Shown in pieces: positions 1 through 8,675 of a DNA stretch of 64,000 nt (positions are counted from its first letter, which is position 1; each line of letters opens with the position of its first letter). Both the position numbers and the translations under genes were made by a program. The notes beneath the pieces were generated by a model that saw only the letters and a list, made by a program, of their open reading frames with translations, was not told where the DNA came from and made no database searches. Source of the DNA: Opacimonas viscosa (lineage in GTDB: Bacteria; Pseudomonadota; Gammaproteobacteria; Enterobacterales; Alteromonadaceae); contig NZ_JANATA010000003.1 in assembly GCF_024199005.1 (NCBI RefSeq), forward strand, positions 62,001 to 126,000, written 5' to 3'.

Positions 1-184
1 GGTCAGCATCGACGGCAAACACCCCTTTAACGCGATCAGCTCCCACTTCTTCTTGTAACGCTGCGCATTTACTCACTGTTCTTGAGGCCAAATAGATCTC
101 TGAAAAGTGCTCAACTAAGCGGGCGCATTTTTTTACTGTAACTGCAGCAACACCGCCTGCACCAATAATTAAAACAGTAGACAT
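1..184 (-). CDS. Carboxynorspermidine synthase / saccharopine dehydrogenase-like protein (5' part only)
   Basis: Only the first 61 residues are present; the gene runs off the left edge of the window. The ATG at 184 opens with a Rossmann nucleotide-binding motif, VLIIGAGGVA, followed by a second beta-alpha unit with IYLASRT, the pattern of saccharopine dehydrogenase-fold enzymes. In gammaproteobacteria this N-terminus (STVLIIGAGGVAAV, then SRTVSKC) is most typical of carboxynorspermidine dehydrogenase, which reductively joins aspartate semialdehyde and a diamine in norspermidine/spermidine synthesis. The exact substrate cannot be judged from this fragment, so a lysine-type saccharopine dehydrogenase remains possible. 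Confidence 0.7.
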   Translation of the reverse strand, partial: MSTVLIIGAGGVAAVTVKKCARLVEHFSEIYLASRTVSKCAALQEEVGADRVKGVFAVDAD

Positions 185-289
185 AACAAAACCTTATCAA
201 TGAATAAAAGCTAAACGATAGACAGTCCTTACCCATCCAGTAAGAAGATACCGTCAAAATTTCGCGAATTCTAGCACCGAATACAATTT

Positions 290-697
290 TTACAATGTTT
301 GATGCATAAATGGCGCACCGATTTCCACCTTATTGGGCGTAAAGGTAACCGGATAAAGAATTTGTTGCATTATCCCCGTATACAAAGAGACTTCAAAAAC
401 TAGAACATCTTGGTTTTCCGTTTGTGGGGTGTCGACATACGCAGAATACACAATCAATGAATTGCTTTTGGATACATTGACAGTGTGGTGCAAGATAGTG
501 TCTTCTAATTGCTCAATAACGCCACATTCGTGTTCTTTGTGTTCGTCAAAAAACACACTCTGTATATCGCCATCTATGCCAATGGCAGCGAAGGGGTAAA
601 ACGTTTCGTTATACGAGAGAAGCGAGGAACATAAAGCTAAACTCGCGTCTATCATTTGGGTAACATCTGCAGGAAGTTCTGGTTTGGGAATATGCAA
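290..697 (-). CDS. Unknown 135-residue protein
   Basis: I do not recognise this family. It is a soluble-looking, acidic 135-residue protein with no signal peptide or membrane segment; it contains alternating hydrophobic strands (for example FPAAIGIDGDIQ-like and VLVFEVSLYTG) that suggest a small mixed alpha/beta fold. The start is a TTG at 697: an AGGA ribosome-binding site lies about seven bases upstream and no ATG fits it, while the first internal Met is residue 15. It lies downstream of, and on the same strand as, the PLP-enzyme gene (72-base gap), so co-transcription is possible. No function is proposed. Confidence 0.6.
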   Translation of the reverse strand: MHIPKPELPADVTQMIDASLALCSSLLSYNETFYPFAAIGIDGDIQSVFFDEHKEHECGVIEQLEDTILHHTVNVSKSNSLIVYSAYVDTPQTENQDVLVFEVSLYTGIMQQILYPVTFTPNKVEIGAPFMHQTL

Positions 698-768
698 GGT
701 AATGTCCTAGTAACGAATATATAATTAGAACGTCTAGGTATTAATATTAGTTCACAATTTTCAAATGT

Positions 769-1764
769 TCACTTTTTGTCGATAGAATTTGTCGAAAGGT
801 TTCTAGTCGCCTGCAAACCGCCAGTATGCAGAAATACAATATCGGTATAATGCTTAAGATGGCCACTTTTGACTAGCTCGCTCAAGCCCCACAGCGCTTT
901 TCCTGAATAACAAGATTCCACTAATAACGTGGGATTTGCTGCGTTCCAAGATGTGATAAATCCATCTAATACGGGAGAAGATTTGGCATATCCACGAGTG
1001 ACATAATCATGATTTATCCACCACGTGTTGTCCCTGTCGTAGTGTTCATCACAGAGTAACTCAGAGACGTTATCCTCGAGATAACCTTGGCCTTTTAACA
1101 CCGCTATTCCCAACACGTCACAGTATTTGGCGGCCACTAAGCCAGCGAGAGTGGCACCCGTGGCGACAGGACTCACAACTAATACTTTTTGTGGTACTGC
1201 TGAGTATTGGTCATATGCTTGCGGTAATTGTGTTGCTATTTCTGTCATACACATAGCACTTCCTGCTAAAGCATCCACCGAGTAACCTCCTTCTGGCAGA
1301 ATTATTGCGTTAGGGTGGCTTGTTTGTAAGGCTTGAATACTGGCTTGGTGTTCTGGATGAGATGGGTCTGTATAGCGTTTATATTGGGACTTATCTGTGT
1401 AAATAATATGACTCGACCATGCCGCTAAATCCTGTAAGCAAGGTGTTTCATTTCCCGTATAGTGACCACGTACAATAGCCGTAAACTCATAGCCCAACAC
1501 AAAACAAGTATAGGCCAATGCATGCAAGTGATTAGAGTGGCCCCCCCCGAAACTGATCAGGTGCACTGAATCTTGAGTAACCCGTCTATGGCCTAGTGCT
1601 GTGATTGTTTGACTTAATTTACGCCATTTATTTCCAGAAATAATAGGATGAATTAAATCATCTCTTTTGCACCATATCCTAGCGAGACTGCCGTCGAGAG
1701 TCATACTTTCAAGAGGAGAGGGTAGCGTCAGTACATCAGCTAATGCGGGAGGTAAATTGTACAT
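769..1764 (-). CDS. PLP-dependent ACC deaminase / D-cysteine desulfhydrase family protein
   Basis: A 331-residue fold-type II PLP enzyme. The N-terminal part has RIWCKRDDL and GNKWRKL, where the lysine of the GNKxRK motif is the expected PLP Schiff-base residue, followed by SFGGGHSNHLHAL, the conserved SNH loop of this family. Relatives either deaminate 1-aminocyclopropane-1-carboxylate or release sulfide from D-cysteine; sequence alone does not decide between them, and D-cysteine desulfhydrase-like activity is commoner in gammaproteobacteria. The GGG stretch is encoded by a run of eight Gs (1541-1548 on the minus strand), a potential slippage point. It is divergent from the chalcone-isomerase-like gene. 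Confidence 0.8.
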   Translation of the reverse strand: MYNLPPALADVLTLPSPLESMTLDGSLARIWCKRDDLIHPIISGNKWRKLSQTITALGHRRVTQDSVHLISFGGGHSNHLHALAYTCFVLGYEFTAIVRGHYTGNETPCLQDLAAWSSHIIYTDKSQYKRYTDPSHPEHQASIQALQTSHPNAIILPEGGYSVDALAGSAMCMTEIATQLPQAYDQYSAVPQKVLVVSPVATGATLAGLVAAKYCDVLGIAVLKGQGYLEDNVSELLCDEHYDRDNTWWINHDYVTRGYAKSSPVLDGFITSWNAANPTLLVESCYSGKALWGLSELVKSGHLKHYTDIVFLHTGGLQATRNLSTNSIDKK

Positions 1765-1879
1765 TAAAGTTGATCAATATCTGTCTTGATTGGGTAAACA
1801 TTAACATAGAACCATTTAATCATGCAGTTGAATTATGTGATTAAAAATCCACAGTGTTTTCATTAAGGATAAGCATAAG

Positions 1880-2497
1880 ATGCAAAATAATTCGTTTTTT
1901 AAACGGTCAAAATGGCATGCAAGTACCCGCTATTTGGGGCATAAGTTGACATATTTCAGTATATTTTTGAGTGTGTGCTTGAGTATACCTGCTTGGGCCG
2001 CTCCAGTAACCGAGAAGCCAACCCAAATTGAATCAACAATCGACATTGCCCAAGTGAAATCCTTTGTTCAGCCTACTAATTTAGTCGGCAAAGCCCGCTT
2101 ATCCTATTTATTTTGGGATGTATATGATGCACAGCTATTTGCACCACAGCAAAATTTTTCAGCACAAGGGACATATGCGCTTTCTCTTCGCTATCTAATG
2201 GATTTCTCTGGACCTGATATTGCAGAACGTTCACTGGATGAAATGCGTGGCCAAGGATACCGCGATCAAGAACAGTTAAAGCGTTGGTTAGTTGAAATGC
2301 TCGCTATATTTCCTGATGTGCAAGCAGGTGACGAGTTACTGGGAGTTCGGTCCGTCACTGGAAGTAGTTATTTCTTTTACAATGGCTCAGCAGTAGGTGA
2401 GGTTAGTGATCCTTTGTTTGCCGACGCATTTTTTGGTATTTGGCTGGCCCCCAATACTTCAGAACCGAAATTACGAAAAAAATTACTAGGAATATAA
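1880..2497 (+). CDS. Secreted chalcone isomerase-like protein
   Basis: A 205-residue protein with a long basic N-terminus and a hydrophobic segment around residues 24-40 ending in AWA, consistent with a signal peptide and periplasmic location. The mature part (VGKARLSYLFWDVYDAQLF, then SLRYLMDFSG, then GDELLGVRS near the end) matches the bacterial chalcone-isomerase-like family (Chalcone_3), which shares the plant enzyme fold but has no established catalytic role. The ATG at 1880 follows an AAGGA site. The gene is immediately upstream of the DUF3833 lipoprotein, only 2 bases apart, so the two are almost certainly co-transcribed. In many proteobacteria these two sit in a larger cluster with cfa-like and DUF2878 genes, none of which are here. 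Confidence 0.75.
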   Translation: MQNNSFFKRSKWHASTRYLGHKLTYFSIFLSVCLSIPAWAAPVTEKPTQIESTIDIAQVKSFVQPTNLVGKARLSYLFWDVYDAQLFAPQQNFSAQGTYALSLRYLMDFSGPDIAERSLDEMRGQGYRDQEQLKRWLVEMLAIFPDVQAGDELLGVRSVTGSSYFFYNGSAVGEVSDPLFADAFFGIWLAPNTSEPKLRKKLLGI

Positions 2498-2499
2498 TT

Positions 2500-3051
2500 A
2501 TGTTGAAACAACATTTACGAGCGCTTTGCTTATCGAGTTTATTGGTGTTCTCCTTGAGTGGCTGCACTTTAACGATTGATGGAAACGACTATAAACAGCA
2601 AGCACCTGAATTTAATGTTGTGGCATTCTTTTCTGGCGATGTTAAAGCATGGGGGATTGTCCAAAATCGTTCAGCTGAAGTGGTTCAGAGGTTCATTGTG
2701 GATATTGATGGCACGGTGGAAGACGGCGTTTTAGTGCTAGATGAAACCTTTACATATATTGTCGGTGAAGGAGTTCAAAAGCGTGTCTGGCGGTTGACTC
2801 CTCAAGCGGATGGCACATTTGTGGGGAATGCCGGTGATATCAATGGTGACGCCCTAGGCACTCCTTATGGGAGTGCGTTTAATTTTGTATATGAAATGGA
2901 TTTGACCGTTGATGGTAGTACATACACAGTATCTTTTGATGATTGGTTTTTTGCGTTAGACGACCAAACCATGATGAACCGATCATATATCAAAAAGTTT
3001 GGCATTGTCGTAGCTGAGGTCACTATATTCATGCAAAAGACCTCAAGCTAG
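2500..3051 (+). CDS. DUF3833 family lipoprotein
   Basis: A 183-residue protein starting at the ATG at 2500, supported by an AGGA site about nine bases upstream; a start 20 codons earlier would overlap the preceding gene and add no recognisable signal. Residues 1-20 form a lipoprotein signal (LVFSLSGC, Cys19 as the lipobox cysteine). The mature part, with FFSGDVKAWGIVQNRSG-like residues and a series of beta strands ending in MMNRSYIKKFGI, matches DUF3833, a family of unknown function often found with the chalcone-isomerase-like protein upstream, as here. Likely anchored in the outer or inner membrane facing the periplasm. Confidence 0.75.
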   Translation: MLKQHLRALCLSSLLVFSLSGCTLTIDGNDYKQQAPEFNVVAFFSGDVKAWGIVQNRSAEVVQRFIVDIDGTVEDGVLVLDETFTYIVGEGVQKRVWRLTPQADGTFVGNAGDINGDALGTPYGSAFNFVYEMDLTVDGSTYTVSFDDWFFALDDQTMMNRSYIKKFGIVVAEVTIFMQKTSS

Positions 3052-3097
3052 GGGCTATTGGTTACAAGTTTGCCACTGATAGAAAAAGGCAGAATGT

Positions 3098-4831
3098 CTA
3101 AAGCGTCAGATAATCATACTTTTTATCAGGGTGATAGAAAAAACTTTTCTTCGGATTATAGGGGGTGAAATTAAGATATTTACCTGCTTTACACATCCCT
3201 TGAATTTTGATCCAATATTCTGGGGTCATCAAGTCCCCATGGAGTTCTTTTAGTAAATCCTTTAGATGTTTTTTCCCAACAATAAAATGTTCAAATTGTT
3301 GCGGGAAAACATCATTAGGTCCGACAGATAAAGTATCTACAGCAAATGGGTCATCAGTTTGAGGCATTTTTCTAAAGTTGCGTTCATTCATGAAGCAAAT
3401 TTCATCATAGTCGTAAAAGATGACGCGACCGTGTTTAGTGATGCCAAAGTTTTTGTGCAACATATCTCCAGGAAATATGTTTGCTAAGGCAATCTGTTTG
3501 ATGCATAAACCGAGTTCATCAATGGCCGAACGGATCTTTACCGGGTCGGTTTCTTCATTTAAGTATATATTTAAAGGTGTCATTTTCCTTTCGATATACA
3601 AATGTTTGATAGTTAAAACATCTCCTGTAATGGCGATACTACTCGCACAGGTCTCTTGTAAATAGTTGAGAAGTTCAGGATCGATCCGGTTTAAGTCAAA
3701 GTTAAAATTCATATATTCATGGGTATCAGCCATGCGTCCGATGCGATCTGACGTTTTGACGAGTCGATATCGGTTTTTAACAAAATCACGGGTAATTTTT
3801 TTACTTTCAGCAAATTCATCTTTAATGACTTTGAAGACAATGCCGTAACTTGGAAGATGAAAAACGGTCATAACCAAACCCTTGATCCCCGGGGCAAGTT
3901 CATAGTTGTCTTGAGTTTGGGTCAGGTGGTGAGAATAATTCCGGAAAAATTCTGTTTTACCGTGCTTATAAAAGCCCAATGACATATACAATTCGAACTG
4001 TTTTTTATTGGGGAGTAGTTCAGCTAAGAAAGCGACTAATTCTGCTGGATTTTGAGTATCTGCCATAAAATAAGAACGTGCAAACCCAAAAATAACACTC
4101 AGATCTGCACTGTCAGTTAGTAAGGCATCCACAAATATTTCATGACTTTTGTTGATTCTCAGGGCAATCACAAAAGGGAGAGTTTTGTTTTCTAAGCAGA
4201 TACGCCCAATGAGATACGCAGCTTTCCCTCGGAAAAAAACAGGCCGTAACATTTCTACCGTATGGACTTTGGCTAACTCTTCTTGGGGAAAGACTGCTCG
4301 TAAACCTTGTTCAAGGTTTTGCTTGTCTCTTTCTAAGTCCGCAAATGGCGTGTTAAACGTGAATGTTGCGAAAATCTGATCATACATATTCCGCACGGTA
4401 CCCGTGGTATCAAATGACACAACCACTTTGTCGCGTTCTTGTCCGGGAAGATAACACCGGGTTGACTCGACAAACATCATATCGTTGGTAATGCAGCCAT
4501 GTTTGAAAATACGGCAAATAACAGAGTTATAAAACGTTTCTGCCAGTTCAAACTGTGGATGATGAGCTATGAGTTTGGTATAGCAGGTTTTCATTTGTAA
4601 CCAAAACTCAGCGGTCTCCTGTTGTGGTTGCAAATGATGATAAATTTCAGTGACGACTTCACCTAGGCTTTGTTCATAAATCGTGATGCGTTCTTTTATC
4701 GCCTGCTGTGAAGCTGCCCAGCGCCTTTGCTCAAATCGCGATTGGGCACCTTTGGTGATCCGAGAATACCATCGATAGCTTTTATCAAAACCAGATAAAA
4801 TTTGATAAGCGATTTTTTGGGCACGTTCCAT
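3098..4831 (-). CDS. aceK: Isocitrate dehydrogenase kinase/phosphatase
   Basis: AceK reversibly phosphorylates isocitrate dehydrogenase and so sets the split between the TCA cycle and the glyoxylate bypass. From the ATG at 4831 the protein has 577 residues, the normal family length, and the N-terminus (IAYQILSGFDKSY, GAQSRFEQRRW) aligns with known AceK. The ATG at 4897 would add 22 unrelated residues; 4831 also has an AGGA site six bases upstream. The kinase-like ATP site is visible in PGIKGLVMTVFHLPSYG and VFKVIKDEF, and the C-terminal half carries the catalytic NFGITKHGRVIFYDYDE. It is not next to aceA/aceB, so its expression is probably independent of them. It converges with the DUF3833 gene. 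Confidence 0.95.
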   Translation of the reverse strand: MERAQKIAYQILSGFDKSYRWYSRITKGAQSRFEQRRWAASQQAIKERITIYEQSLGEVVTEIYHHLQPQQETAEFWLQMKTCYTKLIAHHPQFELAETFYNSVICRIFKHGCITNDMMFVESTRCYLPGQERDKVVVSFDTTGTVRNMYDQIFATFTFNTPFADLERDKQNLEQGLRAVFPQEELAKVHTVEMLRPVFFRGKAAYLIGRICLENKTLPFVIALRINKSHEIFVDALLTDSADLSVIFGFARSYFMADTQNPAELVAFLAELLPNKKQFELYMSLGFYKHGKTEFFRNYSHHLTQTQDNYELAPGIKGLVMTVFHLPSYGIVFKVIKDEFAESKKITRDFVKNRYRLVKTSDRIGRMADTHEYMNFNFDLNRIDPELLNYLQETCASSIAITGDVLTIKHLYIERKMTPLNIYLNEETDPVKIRSAIDELGLCIKQIALANIFPGDMLHKNFGITKHGRVIFYDYDEICFMNERNFRKMPQTDDPFAVDTLSVGPNDVFPQQFEHFIVGKKHLKDLLKELHGDLMTPEYWIKIQGMCKAGKYLNFTPYNPKKSFFYHPDKKYDYLTL

Positions 4832-4949
4832 TGAGCATCCTAAACGATAAAGGTTTGGTTGTATTTGCGACAAAGACCTTGGATGAGATGTCCTCACTAT
4901 AAAGTAAAACAGAAAGGTTTAAAAAGCCCCTGTATTTAGACCTTAGTCG

Positions 4950-4958
4950 TGCTATGAT
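4950..4958 (+). promoter_or_regulatory. Candidate extended -10 promoter for the threonine operon
   Basis: TGCTATGAT fits an extended -10 element (TGnTATnAT) and would start transcription near 4965, leaving about 60 bases before the leader peptide. A TTGACA at 4989-4994 looks like a -35 but has no good -10 at the correct distance, and would place the start on top of the leader ATG. The choice is an inference. Confidence 0.4.
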
Positions 4959-4989
4959 AATCAACATAAAAAGTATGCTTATTTGTTGT

Positions 4990-5013
4990 TGACATTTAGA
5001 CGTCTATACGGCA
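4990..5013 (+). promoter_or_regulatory. Candidate MetJ operator in the thr leader region
   Basis: The central octamer AGACGTCT (4998-5005) is identical to the MetJ met-box consensus. It is flanked in register by TGACATTT and ATACGGCA, each matching about five of eight consensus positions, which fits the usual tandem array of 8-bp boxes. The same exact octamer lies in the metK promoter of this window. One exact octamer per 64 kb is expected by chance, so position, not sequence alone, is the argument. Confidence 0.45.
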
Positions 5014-5023
5014 AATTAAAAGC

Positions 5024-5092
5024 ATGAAAACAATTATTAGCACCACCGACATGACGATTATTACCATCCTTAACAGGGCGGACGTTGGTTAG
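5024..5092 (+). CDS. thrL: thr operon leader peptide
   Basis: A 22-codon reading frame beginning MKTIIST and ending RADVG-stop. It contains five threonine codons (residues 3, 7, 8, 11, 14) and five isoleucine codons (4, 5, 12, 13, 15), the signature of a Thr/Ile-sensing attenuation leader. It is followed 21 bases later by a rho-independent hairpin and then by thrA. When charged threonyl- and isoleucyl-tRNA are plentiful, the ribosome would finish the peptide and let the terminator form; stalling would permit readthrough. The ribosome-binding site before the ATG is weak. Confidence 0.9.
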   Translation: MKTIISTTDMTIITILNRADVG

Positions 5093-5113
5093 TGCAAGTC
5101 ACAAAATCTTCAG

Positions 5114-5139
5114 AAGCCCGCTAAGTTAGCGGGCTTTTT
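5114..5139 (+). terminator. thr attenuator (rho-independent hairpin)
   Basis: A 10-bp perfect stem, AAGCCCGCTA (5114-5123) with TAGCGGGCTT (5127-5136), closes on a three-base loop and runs into a T-rich tract. Its place between the leader peptide and thrA identifies it as the attenuator. Confidence 0.9.
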
Positions 5140-5235
5140 CGTTTTTGGCAAGGTGTTAATGAATCATGCAAGAGTATTGCATAGTGTCTCAAAAATTATC
5201 AATACTCACACAATAAAGGGCATACAGGAGTCTAT

Positions 5236-7704
5236 ATGAAAGTTTTAAAGTTTGGTGGGTCATCATTAGCCGACGCCCAACGTTATCAAGGTGTCGCTGA
5301 CATTGTATTTGATGTACATCAAACCCATGGTGCAGCTGCTGTGTTATCCGCTCCTAAAGGTGTGACTAATGCATTGTCGCTATTAGTCGAACAAGCCCAA
5401 GCCCAAGAGGATTTTGGCGAGTTACAAGCCAAATTAACCATGACACTAAATAGTATCGTGGCAGAATTAATGGGGGCCGTTGAAGGGTTCAAGCCGGAAC
5501 CTGTGAAAGCAGTCATCGATGATGCCCTGACCATTTTAGATGAAAAATTAAGAGGTATTTCTTTACTGAACTCTGCCCCACAAAGCACAACTGCCGAGTT
5601 GCTTAGTTTAGGTGAATATGTCTCAGTCAATATTTTACAAGGTATTTTACAAGCACGTGGCGTGACTACCGCTATTGTGGATCCCGTTGAACACATTATT
5701 GCTCATGGTCCTTATTTGGATGCTTTAGCCGATGTTGGTGCCTCAAAAGCCACATTTGGCTCAGTAGATACTTCAGGTGACACGTTGCTTATTATGCCGG
5801 GTTTTGTGGCTGTTAATGAAGAAGGTGAAAAAGTCACGCTGGGCAGAAACGGTTCTGATTATTCAGCAGCAATTCTTGCTGCTTGTATTGACGCTGAAGT
5901 ATGTGAAATTTGGACGGATGTAGATGGCGTGTATAACGCTGATCCAAACCAAGTAGAAGGTGCGGTCTTAATGGATAAGTTGACCTACGAAGAGGCGATG
6001 GAACTGTCTTATTTCGGCGCTAAAGTCTTGCATCCTAAAACGATCGGTCCGATTGCCCAACACCACATACCATGCTTGATTCGCAACACTTTGAACCCAG
6101 CCGCACCAGGTACCTTAATCAGTAACGAGAAAAGTGAAAAATGGACCCATGTTAAAGGGATTTCTCATTTAGATGATGTCGTGATGCTAAACATCGCTGG
6201 CCCTGGGATGAAGGGGATGGTGGGTATGGCTACGCGTATTTTTGACTCATTAGCGAATGCTCAGATTTCAATTACCTTAATCACTCAGTCATCTTCAGAG
6301 TACTCGATCAGTTTCTGTATTTCTGCCGTTGATCACAGCAAAGCATTGGATGTTTTACACGATGAGTTTGCTTTGGAACTGCACAATAAGTTACTTGAAC
6401 CGATTGATGTTCGAGAAAATTTATCGATTGTCACCTTAGTCGGTGATGGTATGCGTAAAACCAAAGGTATGGCTGCAAAGTTTTTCCAAGCGTTAGCTCA
6501 AGCACGAATTAACAACATCGCGATTGCTCAAGGTTCATCAGAACGCTCGATTTCAACAGTGATTGAAGCAAATAAAGCGAAAAAAGCCGTCAAAGTTGTG
6601 CATCAAAACTTCTTTAGCCGAATGCATTGTATCGATGTCTTTCTTATCGGTTGTGGCACAGTGGGGGCTGAGTTATTGGACCAGATCGCACGTCAACAAC
6701 CTCAGCTAGAAGCTAAATCAGTACGCTTACGCGTCTATGGTGTAGCCAACTCGAAACAAGTATTGCTTAATCCTAATGGGATTGATTTGAGTGACAAAGC
6801 CCAATGGCAAGCTGATTTAATAGAACACGGTGTGCATTATGGCTTACCAGAGCTACAACAATTTGTGGTGGATAATAGTTTAACGAATCCTGTGTTTGTT
6901 GATTGCACTAGTGCCCAGTCCGTAGCTGATCAGTATGTTGACATCCTTGATGCTGGTTTCCATGTAGTGACGCCAAACAAAAAAGGCAATACAGGCAGTA
7001 GTCAGTATTATGCAGATATCAAAGCGGCCGCTTTGCGTCACAAGCGTCAATATCTATATGAAACAACCGTAGGTGCAGGTCTACCGGTTATTGATAACTT
7101 ACAAAAGTTAGTGTCTGCAGGTGACCGCTTAAATACTTTTGAAGGTATTTTATCAGGCTCTTTATCCTATGTGTTCGGTAAGCTAGAAGAAGGTTTATCT
7201 TTGTCAGAAGCAACCGCTGTCGCAAAATCGAACGGTTTCACAGAACCCGATCCGAGAGATGATTTAAGCGGTATGGATGTCGCGCGTAAATTACTGATCA
7301 TGGCACGTGAGGCAGGGATGGTATGCGAACTAAGTGATATTGATATTCAGTCTGTGTTACCTGCTGACTTTGATGACAGCGGTGACATTCCGACGTTTAT
7401 GGCTAATCTTGAAAAAGCCAACGATTACTATGCTGAATTAGTTGCACAAGCGAAAGCGGATCATAAAGTATTGCGCTATATTGGGAGTATCAAAGACGGT
7501 AAATGCGCTGTCAGTATCCAAGCTGTGGCATTAGATAACCCACTTGCAGCAGTTAAAGACGGTGAGAATGCCTTGTCAATGCACTCTGATTATTACAGCC
7601 CAGTACCTTTTGTCATTCGTGGCTACGGTGCTGGCGCAACAGTTACAGCAGCTGGTGTATTTGCCGATATCCTTAGAACAATGGCATGGACACAAGAACT
7701 ATGA
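5236..7704 (+). CDS. thrA: Bifunctional aspartokinase I / homoserine dehydrogenase I
   Basis: This 822-residue fusion catalyses the first and third steps of the threonine branch: phosphorylation of aspartate and NAD(P)H reduction of aspartate semialdehyde to homoserine. The aspartokinase domain (about 1-295) opens with MKVLKFGGSS and has LGRNGSDYSAA; two ACT-type regulatory repeats follow (about 315-460, including SSEYSISF and SSERSIS); the homoserine dehydrogenase domain begins near residue 462 with FLIGCGTVGAELL and carries TPNKKGN and ETTVGAGLPVI. Threonine feedback inhibition is expected for this architecture. An AGGAG site precedes the ATG. It ends overlapping thrB by ATGA. Length matches E. 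coli ThrA (820). Confidence 0.97.
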   Translation: MKVLKFGGSSLADAQRYQGVADIVFDVHQTHGAAAVLSAPKGVTNALSLLVEQAQAQEDFGELQAKLTMTLNSIVAELMGAVEGFKPEPVKAVIDDALTILDEKLRGISLLNSAPQSTTAELLSLGEYVSVNILQGILQARGVTTAIVDPVEHIIAHGPYLDALADVGASKATFGSVDTSGDTLLIMPGFVAVNEEGEKVTLGRNGSDYSAAILAACIDAEVCEIWTDVDGVYNADPNQVEGAVLMDKLTYEEAMELSYFGAKVLHPKTIGPIAQHHIPCLIRNTLNPAAPGTLISNEKSEKWTHVKGISHLDDVVMLNIAGPGMKGMVGMATRIFDSLANAQISITLITQSSSEYSISFCISAVDHSKALDVLHDEFALELHNKLLEPIDVRENLSIVTLVGDGMRKTKGMAAKFFQALAQARINNIAIAQGSSERSISTVIEANKAKKAVKVVHQNFFSRMHCIDVFLIGCGTVGAELLDQIARQQPQLEAKSVRLRVYGVANSKQVLLNPNGIDLSDKAQWQADLIEHGVHYGLPELQQFVVDNSLTNPVFVDCTSAQSVADQYVDILDAGFHVVTPNKKGNTGSSQYYADIKAAALRHKRQYLYETTVGAGLPVIDNLQKLVSAGDRLNTFEGILSGSLSYVFGKLEEGLSLSEATAVAKSNGFTEPDPRDDLSGMDVARKLLIMAREAGMVCELSDIDIQSVLPADFDDSGDIPTFMANLEKANDYYAELVAQAKADHKVLRYIGSIKDGKCAVSIQAVALDNPLAAVKDGENALSMHSDYYSPVPFVIRGYGAGATVTAAGVFADILRTMAWTQEL

Positions 7705-8648
7705 GTCAGTCTCTCACTGCGTTTTCACCTGCATCCATCGGTAATGTAAGTGTTGGCTTTGATGTCCTTGGTGCTAGCCTGGCGCCGGTGGATGGCACTT
7801 TATTAGGTGATCAAGTCACTGTCCAAGAGGCCCCTGAATATACCTTAACGGTTTCTGGGCGCTTTGCCGATAGATTACCACCTGGTACTGACAATAATAT
7901 TGTTACTACTAGTTATCATTTTTTTAATGAGGCGTTGGTACAAAAAGGGCTGCCCGTAAAAACACTTGCTTTGCATTTGACCAAAAACTTACCGATAGGG
8001 TCTGGCCTGGGTTCCAGCGCTAGCTCGATTGTTGCAGCGTTTTATGCGTTGAATGCATTTTATGACCATCCTTTTGATGATAATAGCTTGTTGTTTATGA
8101 TGGGGGAGTGTGAAGGGCAAATTAGCGGAGCCGTACACTATGACAATGTGGCCCCAGCCTTGTTTGGTGGGATGACACTGATGACGGGACTAGACAGTCC
8201 TATCTGTGAAAATGTTCCAGTGTTTGCCGATTGGTATTGGGCGATATGTTATTCAGGAATTTCTGTATCAACCTCTGCAGCTCGTAAAATTTTACCGACT
8301 GAATTACCCATGGCGACCACATTGACATTTGGTCGTCAATTAGCGTCATTTATCCATGCATCGCATACCCAAAACGCGCCTTTAGCCGCCGCAGTTTTAC
8401 AAGATGTGATTGCCGAACCTTATCGCCAATCATTGTTGCCGCATTTTTCGGAAAGTCGAGAATTTGCGCTGGCCAATGGCGCTTTAGGTTTTGGTATATC
8501 TGGCTCAGGTCCAACTGTATTTGCAGCCTGTCCAGATCGTGCTACAGCAGAAAAAGTAGCGGATTATTTAACTAAACACTATATTCAGAACGAAGACGGT
8601 TTTACTCATGTGTGTCATATTGATACAGCAGGCAGTCGCGTTTTATAA
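7701..8648 (+). CDS. thrB: Homoserine kinase
   Basis: A GHMP-family kinase of 315 residues that phosphorylates homoserine. The start at 7701 overlaps the thrA stop as ATGA, implying translational coupling; a start five codons earlier would lie deeper inside thrA and adds nothing conserved. Key motifs are FSPASIGNVSVGFDVLG at the N-terminus, the ATP-binding LPIGSGLGSSASS near residue 95, HYDNVAPALFGG and the C-terminal GISGSGPTVFA. Middle gene of the thrABC operon. Confidence 0.97.
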   Translation: MSQSLTAFSPASIGNVSVGFDVLGASLAPVDGTLLGDQVTVQEAPEYTLTVSGRFADRLPPGTDNNIVTTSYHFFNEALVQKGLPVKTLALHLTKNLPIGSGLGSSASSIVAAFYALNAFYDHPFDDNSLLFMMGECEGQISGAVHYDNVAPALFGGMTLMTGLDSPICENVPVFADWYWAICYSGISVSTSAARKILPTELPMATTLTFGRQLASFIHASHTQNAPLAAAVLQDVIAEPYRQSLLPHFSESREFALANGALGFGISGSGPTVFAACPDRATAEKVADYLTKHYIQNEDGFTHVCHIDTAGSRVL

Positions 8649-8675
8649 CCTTATTTTTGATAGAAAGGAACAACC

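Noticed and set aside
723-736. MetJ-like sequence TTAGAACGTCTAGG near the PLP enzyme
   Set aside because: It needs one inserted base to fit the octamer, and no in-register neighbouring box is present.
4989-4994. TTGACA as the main -35 of the thr operon
   Set aside because: No convincing -10 at 16-18 bases, and the transcript would start on the leader ATG; the extended -10 at 4950-4958 fits better.
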